This document shows positions 23,969 to 32,259 of a stretch of 37,976 nucleotides of DNA, one piece after another. The first letter of the stretch is position 1; every line of letters starts with the position of its first letter. Origin of the DNA: CAZEDL01 sp964585245 (GTDB lineage Bacteria > Patescibacteriota > Patescibacteriia > Magasanikbacterales > GWA2-37-8); NCBI GenBank assembly GCA_964585245.1, contig CAZPCV010000006.1, forward strand, positions 1-37,976, written 5' to 3'. The position numbers were made by a program, and so were the translations under genes. The notes beneath the pieces were generated by a model that saw only the letters and a program-made list of their open reading frames with translations, did no database searches and was not told the DNA's origin.

Positions 23969-24775
23969 TTAAGTCAGAGTTAAAATAAGGGGCAAGTGAT
24001 CGGAAATCGGCAAATCAGGTACGCGAAAATCAGCAACCTGTACTTCCTTGGAAACAAAAACAAAATCTGCAAACTCTTGAAACCCTAAAGGCGAAGCACC
24101 GTATTCTGGATGAAGTTGCTTTAACAAGCTGCCACGCGTAGTTTTAATCCCACATTCGGTGATTAAATTACGTAAACCCACTGACTCAATCATATGGATA
24201 CTGGCGGTATCGGGTAGTAAGTTAAAATCCCCACAAATGATGGTCGGAGTAGGATGCTCGGAAACCACAGTGATGATATTTTGGGACTGGGTTAAACGCA
24301 CCGGCGTATCACGCTTGTGACCTGGCATAGCGATGCCGTGCACGTTGAAAAGAGTAATATCACGCCCTGCTTTGTTTAGTTCTAACCATTGGGCATTATA
24401 CCCCAGCGTGGCAAAATCCATGGGCACAAAACTATTATACCCATTGCAGAGGAAAAATGTACCCTGATTTTTTATGGTAATTGCTTTTTTAACAAACACT
24501 GCCAAACCATACTGCCATTCCCCCTTTAACGGCTGTGGCAATTCCAAGCCATCCTGCACCGGCGAAAACAAGCAGACAAACTCTGGCAAAATTTTATTCA
24601 ATTCCTGCAAAAAAGTGGCACATGAATCCGGTTCTAACAAACAAGAAATTGGGCGGGGGGCGCTATACACTTCCTGAAAACAAAATACGTCGGTACTTGG
24701 CGCCTCAGCAGCCACAAAAGACAACAATGGTTGTAGAAATCTACCTCCAAAGGTATTAAGAGAAATAATTTTCAT
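23969..24775 (-). CDS. Endonuclease/exonuclease/phosphatase (EEP) family protein
   Basis: This 268-residue protein has the DNase I-like metal-dependent fold: ISLNTFGGR at the N-terminus, the metal-binding Glu35 in CFQEVYS, CGDFNLLPDT (about 196-205) and the C-terminal SDHLPL (258-263) with the catalytic His. Members hydrolyse phosphodiesters in DNA, RNA or lipids. No signal peptide is present, so it is cytosolic. The substrate cannot be told from sequence. It has its own promoter (24818-24846) divergent from the ABC-F gene. Confidence 0.85.
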   Translation of the reverse strand: MKIISLNTFGGRFLQPLLSFVAAEAPSTDVFCFQEVYSAPRPISCLLEPDSCATFLQELNKILPEFVCLFSPVQDGLELPQPLKGEWQYGLAVFVKKAITIKNQGTFFLCNGYNSFVPMDFATLGYNAQWLELNKAGRDITLFNVHGIAMPGHKRDTPVRLTQSQNIITVVSEHPTPTIICGDFNLLPDTASIHMIESVGLRNLITECGIKTTRGSLLKQLHPEYGASPLGFQEFADFVFVSKEVQVADFRVPDLPISDHLPLILTLT

Positions 24776-24817
24776 AGTCGTTGTACTCGGTCATACGTAT
24801 TTTTAAAAACTCTAGTC

Positions 24818-24846
24818 AGCATACTTGTTTTTTTGCAGATCTTCAA
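24818..24846 (-). promoter_or_regulatory. Promoter of the EEP gene
   Basis: On the minus strand TTGAAG (24841-24846), 17 nt, TATGCT (24818-24823). The predicted leader is about 35 nt. Confidence 0.55.
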
Positions 24847-24856
24847 GAGGTTTTAA

Positions 24857-24885
24857 TTGACTTTTCGGCCAATTATTGGTATGCT
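24857..24885 (+). promoter_or_regulatory. Promoter of the ABC-F gene
   Basis: TTGACT (24857-24862), 17 nt, TATGCT (24880-24885). Transcription should begin near 24892, which fits translation from the ATG at 24912 and excludes an upstream start at 24876. Confidence 0.65.
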
Positions 24886-24911
24886 TTAGCTCCTTTATTC
24901 TATTATTTAAT

Positions 24912-26372
24912 ATGGCTCACGGCAACGTTATTGTCCGGTTTGATACCGTAACTTTTTATTATCAAGAAAATAAACCTATTCTCGACGAGGTCAATTTTTC
25001 GATTCGCAAAAATGCGAAATTTACGATCATGGGCCAAAACGGTGCCGGTAAAAGTACGATATTTAAACTACTCACCGGCGAGCTCAAGCCAGAAAACGGT
25101 ACTATCAGTATTGAAAATGGAGCCACCATTGCAATTGCCACTCAAGTAATGAATCCAGCTAATAAAGAAAAAACAATCGAAGAGTTTTTCGCTGAGGCTT
25201 TCGCACAAAAAATGTACGATTTGCCTAAAAAAATTAAAGATGTCTTGGAGATAGTCCATTTGACTGCCCCGCTCACTAAAAAAATCAAAGAATTTTCCGG
25301 TGGCCAACAGGCCCGCCTCTTACTCGCGTATGCGCTAATTCAGGAACCGGATATTTTACTCTTGGACGAGCCGACCAACAATCTCGACAGCCAAGGCATT
25401 GAACATTTGACCGCCTTTCTTATCAGTTATCCCAAGACATGCTTGGTCATTTCGCATGATGCCAATTTTTTGAACTCGTTTACTGACGGGGTTTTATACC
25501 TCGATGTTCATACTCACAAAATGGAACAATATACTGGAGACTATTATAATGTGCTCGGCGAAATTGAAGCCCAGATTGAACGCGAACGGATGAAAAATGC
25601 CCAGTTGAAAAAAAGTATTCAGGATAGAAAAGATAAAATCAACTTCTTCTCTCACAAAGGGGGTAAGATGCGCAAACTGGCCAGCAAATTGAAAGACCAG
25701 GTAGAAGAAGCCGAAGAAAATATGGTCGACGAACGACAGGAAGATAAAACAATCAACGAGTTTACTATCCCCGCGCATACGGAAACGGTAGGGCCGGTTG
25801 TAGAAATTACTTCTGTCGGCGTAATGGAAAATCATTCGCCTGTGCGCAAAACACTACGCTCGCCGCTATTACTCCGCAAAAAGGAATGTCTGTTGATTGA
25901 AGGACCCAACGGGATTGGAAAAAGCACCTTGCTCGCTGCCCTGGCCGAAGGCACCGAAAGCGGAGCTGCGATCGCCAAAGGAGTGAAAGTCGGCTATTAT
26001 CGCCAAGATTTTTCGGGATTAAATTTCGACCAAACCGGCTACGAAGCGCTCGCCGAAATGATGGACGACCCGTGGAATCAGGAAATTTACGCCACCGCAT
26101 CTCAATTTCTACTTACCCCAGAAGTATTACGCAATAAAGTCGGAGCCTTATCCGAAGGACAAAAAGGATTGTTGTGTTATGCCCGATTCGTGTTACAAAA
26201 ACCAGGGTTACTGATTATGGATGAGCCGACCAACCATATTAACTTCCGCCATCTGCCTATTATTGCCAAAGCGCTTGATGAATTTGAAGGCGCGCTTATT
26301 CTTGTTAGTCACGCTCCGGAATTTGTCTCAGAGATCACTATTGACCAACGGCTGGATTTACTCTCAATTTAA
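24912..26372 (+). CDS. ABC-F family ATPase
   Basis: This 486-residue soluble protein has two ATPase domains and no membrane segment. NBD1 has Walker A GQNGAGKST (41-49), signature FSGGQQ (128-133) and Walker B/D-loop DEPTNNLD (152-159). A charged helical linker follows (about 215-285, the P-site tRNA interaction motif region). NBD2 has GPNGIGKST (331-339), a degenerate signature LSEGQKG and DEPTNHI. ABC-F proteins act on ribosomes, as translation factors or in antibiotic protection. The subfamily cannot be assigned with confidence. The second signature has Glu in place of Gly. Confidence 0.93.
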   Translation: MAHGNVIVRFDTVTFYYQENKPILDEVNFSIRKNAKFTIMGQNGAGKSTIFKLLTGELKPENGTISIENGATIAIATQVMNPANKEKTIEEFFAEAFAQKMYDLPKKIKDVLEIVHLTAPLTKKIKEFSGGQQARLLLAYALIQEPDILLLDEPTNNLDSQGIEHLTAFLISYPKTCLVISHDANFLNSFTDGVLYLDVHTHKMEQYTGDYYNVLGEIEAQIERERMKNAQLKKSIQDRKDKINFFSHKGGKMRKLASKLKDQVEEAEENMVDERQEDKTINEFTIPAHTETVGPVVEITSVGVMENHSPVRKTLRSPLLLRKKECLLIEGPNGIGKSTLLAALAEGTESGAAIAKGVKVGYYRQDFSGLNFDQTGYEALAEMMDDPWNQEIYATASQFLLTPEVLRNKVGALSEGQKGLLCYARFVLQKPGLLIMDEPTNHINFRHLPIIAKALDEFEGALILVSHAPEFVSEITIDQRLDLLSI

Positions 26373-26388
26373 TCACCCTTAAAGCCTT

Positions 26389-26417
26389 AAGCACCTTGAC
26401 ATCGGGTGCTTTTTTTG
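26389..26417 (+). terminator. Terminator of the ABC-F gene
   Basis: A 7-bp stem AAGCACC/GGTGCTT (26389-26395 with 26405-26411) is followed by an unbroken T run to 26416. Its loop contains the -35 box of the next promoter. Confidence 0.85.
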
Positions 26418-26424
26418 TTATATT
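26396..26424 (+). promoter_or_regulatory. Promoter of the efflux operon, embedded in the upstream terminator
   Basis: A consensus -35 TTGACA (26396-26401) lies in the terminator loop. After 17 nt, formed by the 3' arm and T run, comes TATATT (26419-26424). The predicted leader to the ATG at 26458 is about 27 nt. Confidence 0.7.
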
Positions 26425-26457
26425 TAAGCACTATTTTAATGTTATTAATTAATTTGT

Positions 26458-28035
26458 ATGAATAAAATTAAGGCCTTTATTAAAAGCCATACCTCGCTAG
26501 TCTATATCGGAATTGCCCTCGTAGTAGTAGGCGCAGGCGCGGCAAATTACGCTCGCCATAAACAACTTTCAAATATACCCCCGACCGACAGCACGATACG
26601 TGTTAACGTTATCGAAGCCAAAAATTTTCTTAAAAGTACTGGTGTTATTTCGGCCAATGGTATTGTAGAATCCGCCGAACAAGCTGATGTGCGGAGCCAA
26701 GCTACCGGCCAGGTCGCCAGAGTGAATGTCGCAGTCGGAAGCAAAGTTGGGCGAGGGCAAGTATTAGTGAGCCTCATTAATGCAGATTTACAAGCCCAAA
26801 GAAATCAGGCGGAAGCCGCGCTTAAAATTCAAGAAGCCGCATTGCAGCAATTATATGCCGGAGCTAAAACCGAAGATATTGCACTGTCTGAGGCACAGTT
26901 GGCGGCTGCTAAAAAAAGTCTGGCTGATACCGAGCAACAACAAAAAGTAGCGGTAGCCAATGCCTATTCGGCGATGTTGAATGCCGGATTAAGTGCTACT
27001 CCAGCGACCAGTAATTTATCGACTGCTTCACTTTCTATTAGCGGAACGTATACGGGTGAGCCAGGCACCTATCGAATTAGCCTTACTCAAGGGGGAGATG
27101 GAATCAGTTTAAATACGAGCGGACTAGAAATTGCCAGTGGCCGAATTTACCCGGGTATTGCCTCGGCTTTAGGAAATCGGGGATTATTTTTTACTTTCGG
27201 CGCAACCGGATCTATCAATGCTAATGATTCTTGGACAATTAGTATTCCTAATACTCAATCGCCAACGTATTTATCAGCTACGAACGCCTATAAATCGGCA
27301 CAAGAAGCAGCCTCCGCAGCCATTCAAGGTGCACAAAATGCCGTAGAAATCGCGCAAAAAACATTGGATTTAAAAAAATCAGCTGCTACCAATAGCCAGA
27401 TTCAGGCTCAACTAGGGGCGGTAGAACAAGCTCGTGCTGCGGTAGCCTTCATCAACGCGCAAATCGCCAAGACTGTGTTGACCTCACCGATCAACGGTAC
27501 GGTTTCGAATGTGGCTATCAAATATGGCGAACTTGTCAGTGCCGGGCAAAAAGTAGTGACCGTAGTTAACAGCGGTGGCCTACAAGTGAAAGTGTTCGTA
27601 GGAGCCAACGACCTGCCACGTCTAACCTTAAAAGACAAAGTTGATATTGGCGGGGTAGCCACGGGCGAAATTACCAACTTGGCCCCCAGCATTGACCCAC
27701 AAACAAAAAATGCTGAAGTCGGCATCAGCGTAGTTAATCCTAAAGACAGCAAATTAACGGTGGGACAAAATATTTCGGTAAAAATTAGCGGTGAAAATTC
27801 GAACGGGTCTAATAATGATCAGTTCGTTTTACCGATTCAAATGGTGGCGATTGCTGCCGATAAAACTGCTGCCGTGTATACCGTAGACGAAAACGGCATA
27901 GTATCGGCTAAACCGGTAACGCTTGGAGATGTGAATGCTGAAACGGTTACCATCCAAAGCGGTCTTTCTAGTGACTGGCAATTGATCACTTCGGTGTACG
28001 GTATCAGTGCAGGCCAAAAAGTAGTTATCCAATAA
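26458..28035 (+). CDS. HlyD/RND-type membrane fusion (adaptor) protein with an inserted beta-rich domain
   Basis: This 525-residue protein has an N-terminal membrane anchor (about 12-30). The first half of the lipoyl/barrel-sandwich domain is at about 66-108 (GIVESAEQADVRSQATGQVARVNVAVGSKVGRGQVL) and its second half at about 337-370 (VLTSPINGTVSNVAIKYGELVSAGQKV), with beta-barrel and membrane-proximal domains after that. Between the halves an alpha hairpin (about 110-170 and 275-335) is interrupted at its tip by about 100 residues rich in G, S, T and aromatic strands (170-275, e.g. SGTYTGEPGTYRISL, GLFFTFGATG). Ordinary adaptors use this tip to contact TolC. It lies 23 nt before the RND pump gene, so the two form an efflux unit. 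Confidence 0.88.
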   Translation: MNKIKAFIKSHTSLVYIGIALVVVGAGAANYARHKQLSNIPPTDSTIRVNVIEAKNFLKSTGVISANGIVESAEQADVRSQATGQVARVNVAVGSKVGRGQVLVSLINADLQAQRNQAEAALKIQEAALQQLYAGAKTEDIALSEAQLAAAKKSLADTEQQQKVAVANAYSAMLNAGLSATPATSNLSTASLSISGTYTGEPGTYRISLTQGGDGISLNTSGLEIASGRIYPGIASALGNRGLFFTFGATGSINANDSWTISIPNTQSPTYLSATNAYKSAQEAASAAIQGAQNAVEIAQKTLDLKKSAATNSQIQAQLGAVEQARAAVAFINAQIAKTVLTSPINGTVSNVAIKYGELVSAGQKVVTVVNSGGLQVKVFVGANDLPRLTLKDKVDIGGVATGEITNLAPSIDPQTKNAEVGISVVNPKDSKLTVGQNISVKISGENSNGSNNDQFVLPIQMVAIAADKTAAVYTVDENGIVSAKPVTLGDVNAETVTIQSGLSSDWQLITSVYGISAGQKVVIQ

Positions 28036-28058
28036 TTTAAGACAGGTAAATTGCCTTT

Positions 28059-31000
28059 ATGGAACAACCAATTTCTCCCTCCCCTGCTACCCCTGAATCC
28101 AAAACAGTTAAGACCTCGGATCAATTATACTTGGACGGCTTAGAATTCGACCCTAGTTTGCGAAAAAGCTGGCTCAACTTCTTCGTGACAAATTTTCGGG
28201 TCGTACTGTTATTAATTCTCATGATTACGAGTGCCGGGTTATACGCTTTCTTCACGCTACCCCGCGAATCAAATCCAGAAGTAAAAATTCCGATTGCGAG
28301 TGTAGTTACCGTATTGCCCGGCGCATCACCCTCTGATATCGAGGAATTAGTCACTAAAAAAATTGAGACGGGTTTGTCGGGATTAAAGGGTGTCAAAAAA
28401 ATTACATCCAACTCTCTTAATAACGTATCCTCGATAGTAGTTGAATTTGAAGCGAGTGCTAATCTTGATGATTCAATTCGCAGTCTGCGGGATAAGGTAA
28501 ATACCGTAAAATCAACCCTTAGCTCGGATGTGAAAGATCCGATCGTGACTGAAGTGTCGCTCGATGATCAACCTATTATTTCGCTCGCCATGACGGGCCC
28601 GTACGACGGCTTTACCATGCGCCAATATGCCGAAAAAGCCAAAGATGAACTGGAAAAAATACCGGGTGTACGCGAAGTATTGATCGCCGGTGGAAACGAA
28701 AAAGAATTTCAAGTGGCCTATAGCCCGGAAAAGTTACTGTTTTACCATCTGTCTACTGATCAGGCTAACCGGGCAATCGCTTCTACAAATATCGCAATTC
28801 CAGCAGGGACATTCGATAGCAAGATTTTTCAATATTCAGTGCGTTCGGACAGTAAAGTCTATACCCCCGAAGCAATCGCCGCTATTCCTATTACGCAAAC
28901 GGCCGAAGGCGGAACAATTACAATCGGTAACGTGGCCGACGTGAGCATACATGCGATTAAAAAAACAACTCTTTCACGGCTCTCGATCAAAGGATCAGTG
29001 CCACAAGATGCTATTACACTGTCGATCGTGAAACGAACCGGTGCGTCTGTAATTGACACCACCGAAGCTGCCCGCTCGACCATGGACACTATGGTAAAAA
29101 GTTTTGGTCAGGGCGTTCATTATGATGTGAGCCTGGATCTGGCCAAGCAGATCAAAAAGGATTTTGACCAACTCGAACATGATTTTGTACTAACACTCGT
29201 GTTGGTGTTTGGAATTCTTTTCATCATCGTTGGTCTGAAAGAAGCCTTTGTCGCTGGTCTCGCTATTCCGTTGGTATTTTTTGCCACGTTTGTAGCCTTG
29301 TTGGGGCTGGGCATTTCGCTTAATTTCTTGTCGCTATTCTCTCTTATCTTGTCGCTGGGGTTATTGGTAGACGATGCGATTGTAGTCGTCTCGGCTACTA
29401 AACAGTATCTAAAAATTGGTAAATTTACCCCGGAAGAAGCGGTGCTTTTGGTGTTGCGTGATTTTAAAGTAGTCTTGACCACCACCACTTTGACCACTGT
29501 CTGGGCCTTTTTACCACTTTTGTTCTCTACCGGTATCATTGGCGAATATATTCGCTCAATCCCGATTACCGTCTCAATCACACTGATCTCATCTCTATTT
29601 ATCGCGCTCATGATTAATCATCCGCTCGCGGCTGTATTGGAACGTTTACGCTTAACGAAAAAATTCTTTTTTGGGCTGGAAGCGCTGTTGATCGTAATAG
29701 CCGGTATCACTATTTATAGTGGTGGGATACTTAATTATATTATAGGTGGGATTGCCGTGGTGGCTGTAGCCGCTTTGGCCCGGTGGTACGAAAAGAACGG
29801 CAAGGCTGAATTGATTAAAAACGAGATCCTGTCCGAGCAAGAATGGCAGAGCGATGCGCTTATTAAGCAAAAATTATTGACCCAAGGAAATCATGCGGAG
29901 GCAGGTTGGAGCAACCGTTTAATGCACGGCATCCTCCATTTTGATAGGTTTCTGCCGATTTATGAACGTAACTTGCGAAAAATTTTGGCCACCAAACGAA
30001 GTCGACGCCTGACTTTGGCTGCTGTAACGGGTATGTTTGTTTTCTCGGTGATCTTGCCGGTACTGGGAATCGTTCGCTCGGAATTTTTCCCTAAAACTGA
30101 CAGTGATTACGTGTATATTGATATCTCGACTCCGATCGGCTATAAATTGGCGGAAACAGATAAAATAATGAAAACGGTTGAAACTAAAATTTTAGCGTAT
30201 AAGGAAATCGCCAATTATTCATCGTTTATCGGGCGGATTAGCCCTGTGAACGCCAATGGGAATAGCTCCGAACATGTCGGCTACATTGCCATTACGCTAA
30301 AAGATAAAAGCGAACGAAAAGGCAAATCCTATGAATTTGCTGATCGCTTGCGAGCAGATCTTAACAATATTCCTCAAGCTACGATTACGGTGAGCAGCTT
30401 AAGCGGTGGGCCGCCATCGGGTGCCGCTTTTCAGGCCCGTATTAGTGGCGATGATTTGGCCGTGCTTACTAAAATTGTGAACGACTTGCAACCTAAATTA
30501 GCTGCAGTTCCCGGTGTAGTTGATATCGATAATTCCCTGAAAAATTCGGCCCCGGATTACACCTTCGTTCTGGACCCGGTTAAATTAGCTCAGAATAATT
30601 TAAACGCGGCGTATGTTGGATCAGTCTTGCGCCTAGCTATTTCCGGTACGGAAATTAGCACCGTGATTGAAAATAATAAAGAAGTAAAAATCGTAGCACG
30701 TTTTGGTTCTGATAGCTTATCTGATTTAGCAGCTATTCAAAACTTGCAAATTCTTAATCAGGTTGGGCAGCCGGTCTACCTCAAAGATGTGGCTACAATC
30801 GAGCTCAAGCCGGCCGTAGATGGTATTACCCGCATCGATCAGAAACGTACCGTCTTGTTGTCGGCCAATGTCTCGGCTGGAACTACTGGGCCCGCGGTAT
30901 TACAACAGTTCCAAAAAAATATTGCCGACTACCGCTTGCCTAGCGGCTATGCAATTAGTTACGGTGGCGAGAACGAACAGAATCAGGAATCGGTCTTGTC

Positions 31001-31490
31001 TATTATCCGGGCCATGATGATCGCCATGCTACTTATCGTTTCGACACTGATAATTCAATTTAATTCTTTCCGCAAAGCGTTTATCGTGCTAGTCACTATC
31101 CCTCTGGCTTTAATCGGGGTCTTTGTTGGCTTGGCGGTATTTGGGGTGCCGCTTAGCTTTCCTGGTTTGATCGGCATCTTGGCTCTATTTGGTATCGTGG
31201 TTAAAAATGCTATTATCTTGATGGACAAGATAAACCTGAATCTGAAGAGCGGAATTCCATTTATAGAGGCAATTGTAGACGCAGGCAAGTCACGCTTAGA
31301 GGCTATCTTTATTACCTCGATCTGTACTATCTTCGGTATTTTACCGATTACGTTGTCGAACGAAACCTGGACTGCTCTCGGGAGCGCGGTTATCTTTGGT
31401 TTGATGTTGTCGTCTTTCCTTACTCTATTTATTGTGCCAACAATGTTTGTAACGTTGCTTAGTCCGAAGATTAGGGCAGAGAATAACTAA
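28059..31490 (+). CDS. RND-family efflux permease (AcrB/HAE1-like) with an extra membrane hairpin
   Basis: This 1143-residue protein is about 100 longer than typical AcrB-type pumps. Visible features are TM1 (about 45-65), the porter domain (VLPGASPSDIEELVTKKIE), the proton-relay Asp438-Asp439 in LGLLVDDAIVVV, and the TM10 lysine in IVVKNAIILMD. It exports substrates by proton antiport. The N-terminal cytosolic extension (about 40 residues) and a central insertion (about 533-620) with two added hydrophobic segments (538-555 and 558-575) are unusual. No outer-membrane channel gene is nearby. If the host lacks an outer membrane, as CPR bacteria are thought to, the pump must work without TolC. 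The substrate is unknown. Confidence 0.92.
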   Translation: MEQPISPSPATPESKTVKTSDQLYLDGLEFDPSLRKSWLNFFVTNFRVVLLLILMITSAGLYAFFTLPRESNPEVKIPIASVVTVLPGASPSDIEELVTKKIETGLSGLKGVKKITSNSLNNVSSIVVEFEASANLDDSIRSLRDKVNTVKSTLSSDVKDPIVTEVSLDDQPIISLAMTGPYDGFTMRQYAEKAKDELEKIPGVREVLIAGGNEKEFQVAYSPEKLLFYHLSTDQANRAIASTNIAIPAGTFDSKIFQYSVRSDSKVYTPEAIAAIPITQTAEGGTITIGNVADVSIHAIKKTTLSRLSIKGSVPQDAITLSIVKRTGASVIDTTEAARSTMDTMVKSFGQGVHYDVSLDLAKQIKKDFDQLEHDFVLTLVLVFGILFIIVGLKEAFVAGLAIPLVFFATFVALLGLGISLNFLSLFSLILSLGLLVDDAIVVVSATKQYLKIGKFTPEEAVLLVLRDFKVVLTTTTLTTVWAFLPLLFSTGIIGEYIRSIPITVSITLISSLFIALMINHPLAAVLERLRLTKKFFFGLEALLIVIAGITIYSGGILNYIIGGIAVVAVAALARWYEKNGKAELIKNEILSEQEWQSDALIKQKLLTQGNHAEAGWSNRLMHGILHFDRFLPIYERNLRKILATKRSRRLTLAAVTGMFVFSVILPVLGIVRSEFFPKTDSDYVYIDISTPIGYKLAETDKIMKTVETKILAYKEIANYSSFIGRISPVNANGNSSEHVGYIAITLKDKSERKGKSYEFADRLRADLNNIPQATITVSSLSGGPPSGAAFQARISGDDLAVLTKIVNDLQPKLAAVPGVVDIDNSLKNSAPDYTFVLDPVKLAQNNLNAAYVGSVLRLAISGTEISTVIENNKEVKIVARFGSDSLSDLAAIQNLQILNQVGQPVYLKDVATIELKPAVDGITRIDQKRTVLLSANVSAGTTGPAVLQQFQKNIADYRLPSGYAISYGGENEQNQESVLSIIRAMMIAMLLIVSTLIIQFNSFRKAFIVLVTIPLALIGVFVGLAVFGVPLSFPGLIGILALFGIVVKNAIILMDKINLNLKSGIPFIEAIVDAGKSRLEAIFITSICTIFGILPITLSNETWTALGSAVIFGLMLSSFLTLFIVPTMFVTLLSPKIRAENN

Positions 31491-31505
31491 TGAATTACAA
31501 TCATC

Positions 31506-31538
31506 AAAAAATCCACCGTATATAATGGTGGATTTTTT
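31506..31538. terminator. Terminator after the RND pump gene
   Basis: A 12-bp stem AAAAAATCCACC/GGTGGATTTTTT (31506-31517 with 31527-31538) has a 9-nt loop and flanking A and T runs, 16 nt past the pump stop. It can act in both directions. Confidence 0.88.
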
Positions 31539-31605
31539 TAATAAGATAAATCTTCGCTGTCAGATAGTAGATACATCTCACGTTCATAAAAATCATTGTT
31601 TCTTT

Positions 31606-31635
31606 GTCACTTTTTTGTATGGACAAAAAAGTAAC
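31606..31635. repeat. Inverted repeat at the edge of the structured element
   Basis: GTCACTTTTTTGT (31606-31618) and ACAAAAAAGTAAC (31623-31635) pair at 12 of 13 positions around an ATGG loop. It adjoins the larger nested dyad structure at 31647-31787 and may mark its boundary. Confidence 0.6.
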
Positions 31636-31646
31636 CAAAAAAGCCA

Positions 31647-31787
31647 CCGAACGATACTTCACTCCGCCACTCACATCGGCTCGTCGTCGCTTCGGCACTA
31701 AACTCGCCTCGGCTCAAACAATAGTGCCGATCCGCGAGGACCACTCCTCCTCGCCGTGTCGAGTGGCGTCGATCAGTATGTGTTCGG
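31647..31787. other. GC-rich nested inverted-repeat element (candidate structured RNA or mobile repeat)
   Basis: Between the convergent pump and arfB genes, five perfect stems nest into one fold. CCGAAC 31647-31652 pairs with 31782-31787. ATACT 31654-31658 pairs with 31775-31779. CGCCACTC 31665-31672 pairs with 31761-31768. The hairpin TCGGCACTA/TAGTGCCGA is at 31692-31700/31722-31730, and the hairpin GCGAGGA/TCCTCGC is at 31734-31740/31748-31754. Together they make a long stem closing a three-way junction. The loop CCACTC (31741-31746) can also pair with GAGTGG at 31761-31766, competing with the closing stem. An 83-codon frame runs through it (31604-31855) but looks spurious. The rest of the 351-nt gap shows only the terminator at 31506-31538 and the inverted repeat at 31606-31635. 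No known RNA family is recognised. Confidence 0.6.
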
Positions 31788-31841
31788 GACGGATAGGTAA
31801 CGACGGTAGTATTGATATGAATTATAGTAATTTATCACCCT

Positions 31842-32237
31842 TTATTCTCCTATAACACGGCGTTTTTGTTTGGTGAGAGAGTGACGTTTTTTACTAGCAA
31901 GTCGTTTAAAAGACGAAGAGCGAGTGGGTCGAGTGGGACGGCGTGATTTGGGGACACACAGCGCCTTTTCTAGGATAGAGTGTAACTGGCGAACAGCTCG
32001 CTGTCGATTTTGCAACTGACTACGTTCAGTTTCTATCATTATTACCAACTCATCAGCTTTGGTAAGCTGGGCTCCTAGCATTGAACGCAAGCGCATTTTT
32101 TGCGCTACCGTAAAAATTCGAGAGCGTCCCAGCGACCAATGAAGGATCGCTTTCGTGGCGGTCTTATTTACATTCTGTCCGCCTTTGCCAGAAGCGGTAG
32201 CAAAAGAAAATTGTAATTCATTTAAGGGGACACGCAC
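31842..32237 (-). CDS. arfB: Alternative ribosome-rescue factor ArfB (YaeJ/ICT1-like peptidyl-tRNA hydrolase)
   Basis: This 131-residue protein has the release-factor catalytic GGQ (19-21) in the context ATASGKGGQNVNKTATK, which matches ArfB rather than RF1/RF2. It has no codon-recognition domain and ends in a strongly basic tail (SSSFKRLASKKRHSLTKQKRR) that in ArfB enters the empty mRNA channel of stalled ribosomes. It frees stalled peptides by hydrolysing peptidyl-tRNA. The start is GTG (32237), giving MRVPLNEL; no nearby ATG is in frame. It is the last gene of the carotenoid operon strand, 22 nt after the prenyltransferase, probably by chance of packing. Confidence 0.9.
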   Translation of the reverse strand: MRVPLNELQFSFATASGKGGQNVNKTATKAILHWSLGRSRIFTVAQKMRLRSMLGAQLTKADELVIMIETERSQLQNRQRAVRQLHSILEKALCVPKSRRPTRPTRSSSFKRLASKKRHSLTKQKRRVIGE

Positions 32238-32259
32238 AAAAGGCCAAATTACATTTTTA

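Noticed and set aside
24876..24911. Upstream start for the ABC-F gene
   Set aside because: The region overlaps the promoter -10 box (24880-24885) and would add residues unlike ABC-F proteins; the ATG at 24912 is better.
31842..32237. Truncated RF1/RF2 release factor
   Set aside because: The GGQ sits near the N-terminus and is followed by a basic tail, which is the complete ArfB layout rather than a fragment.
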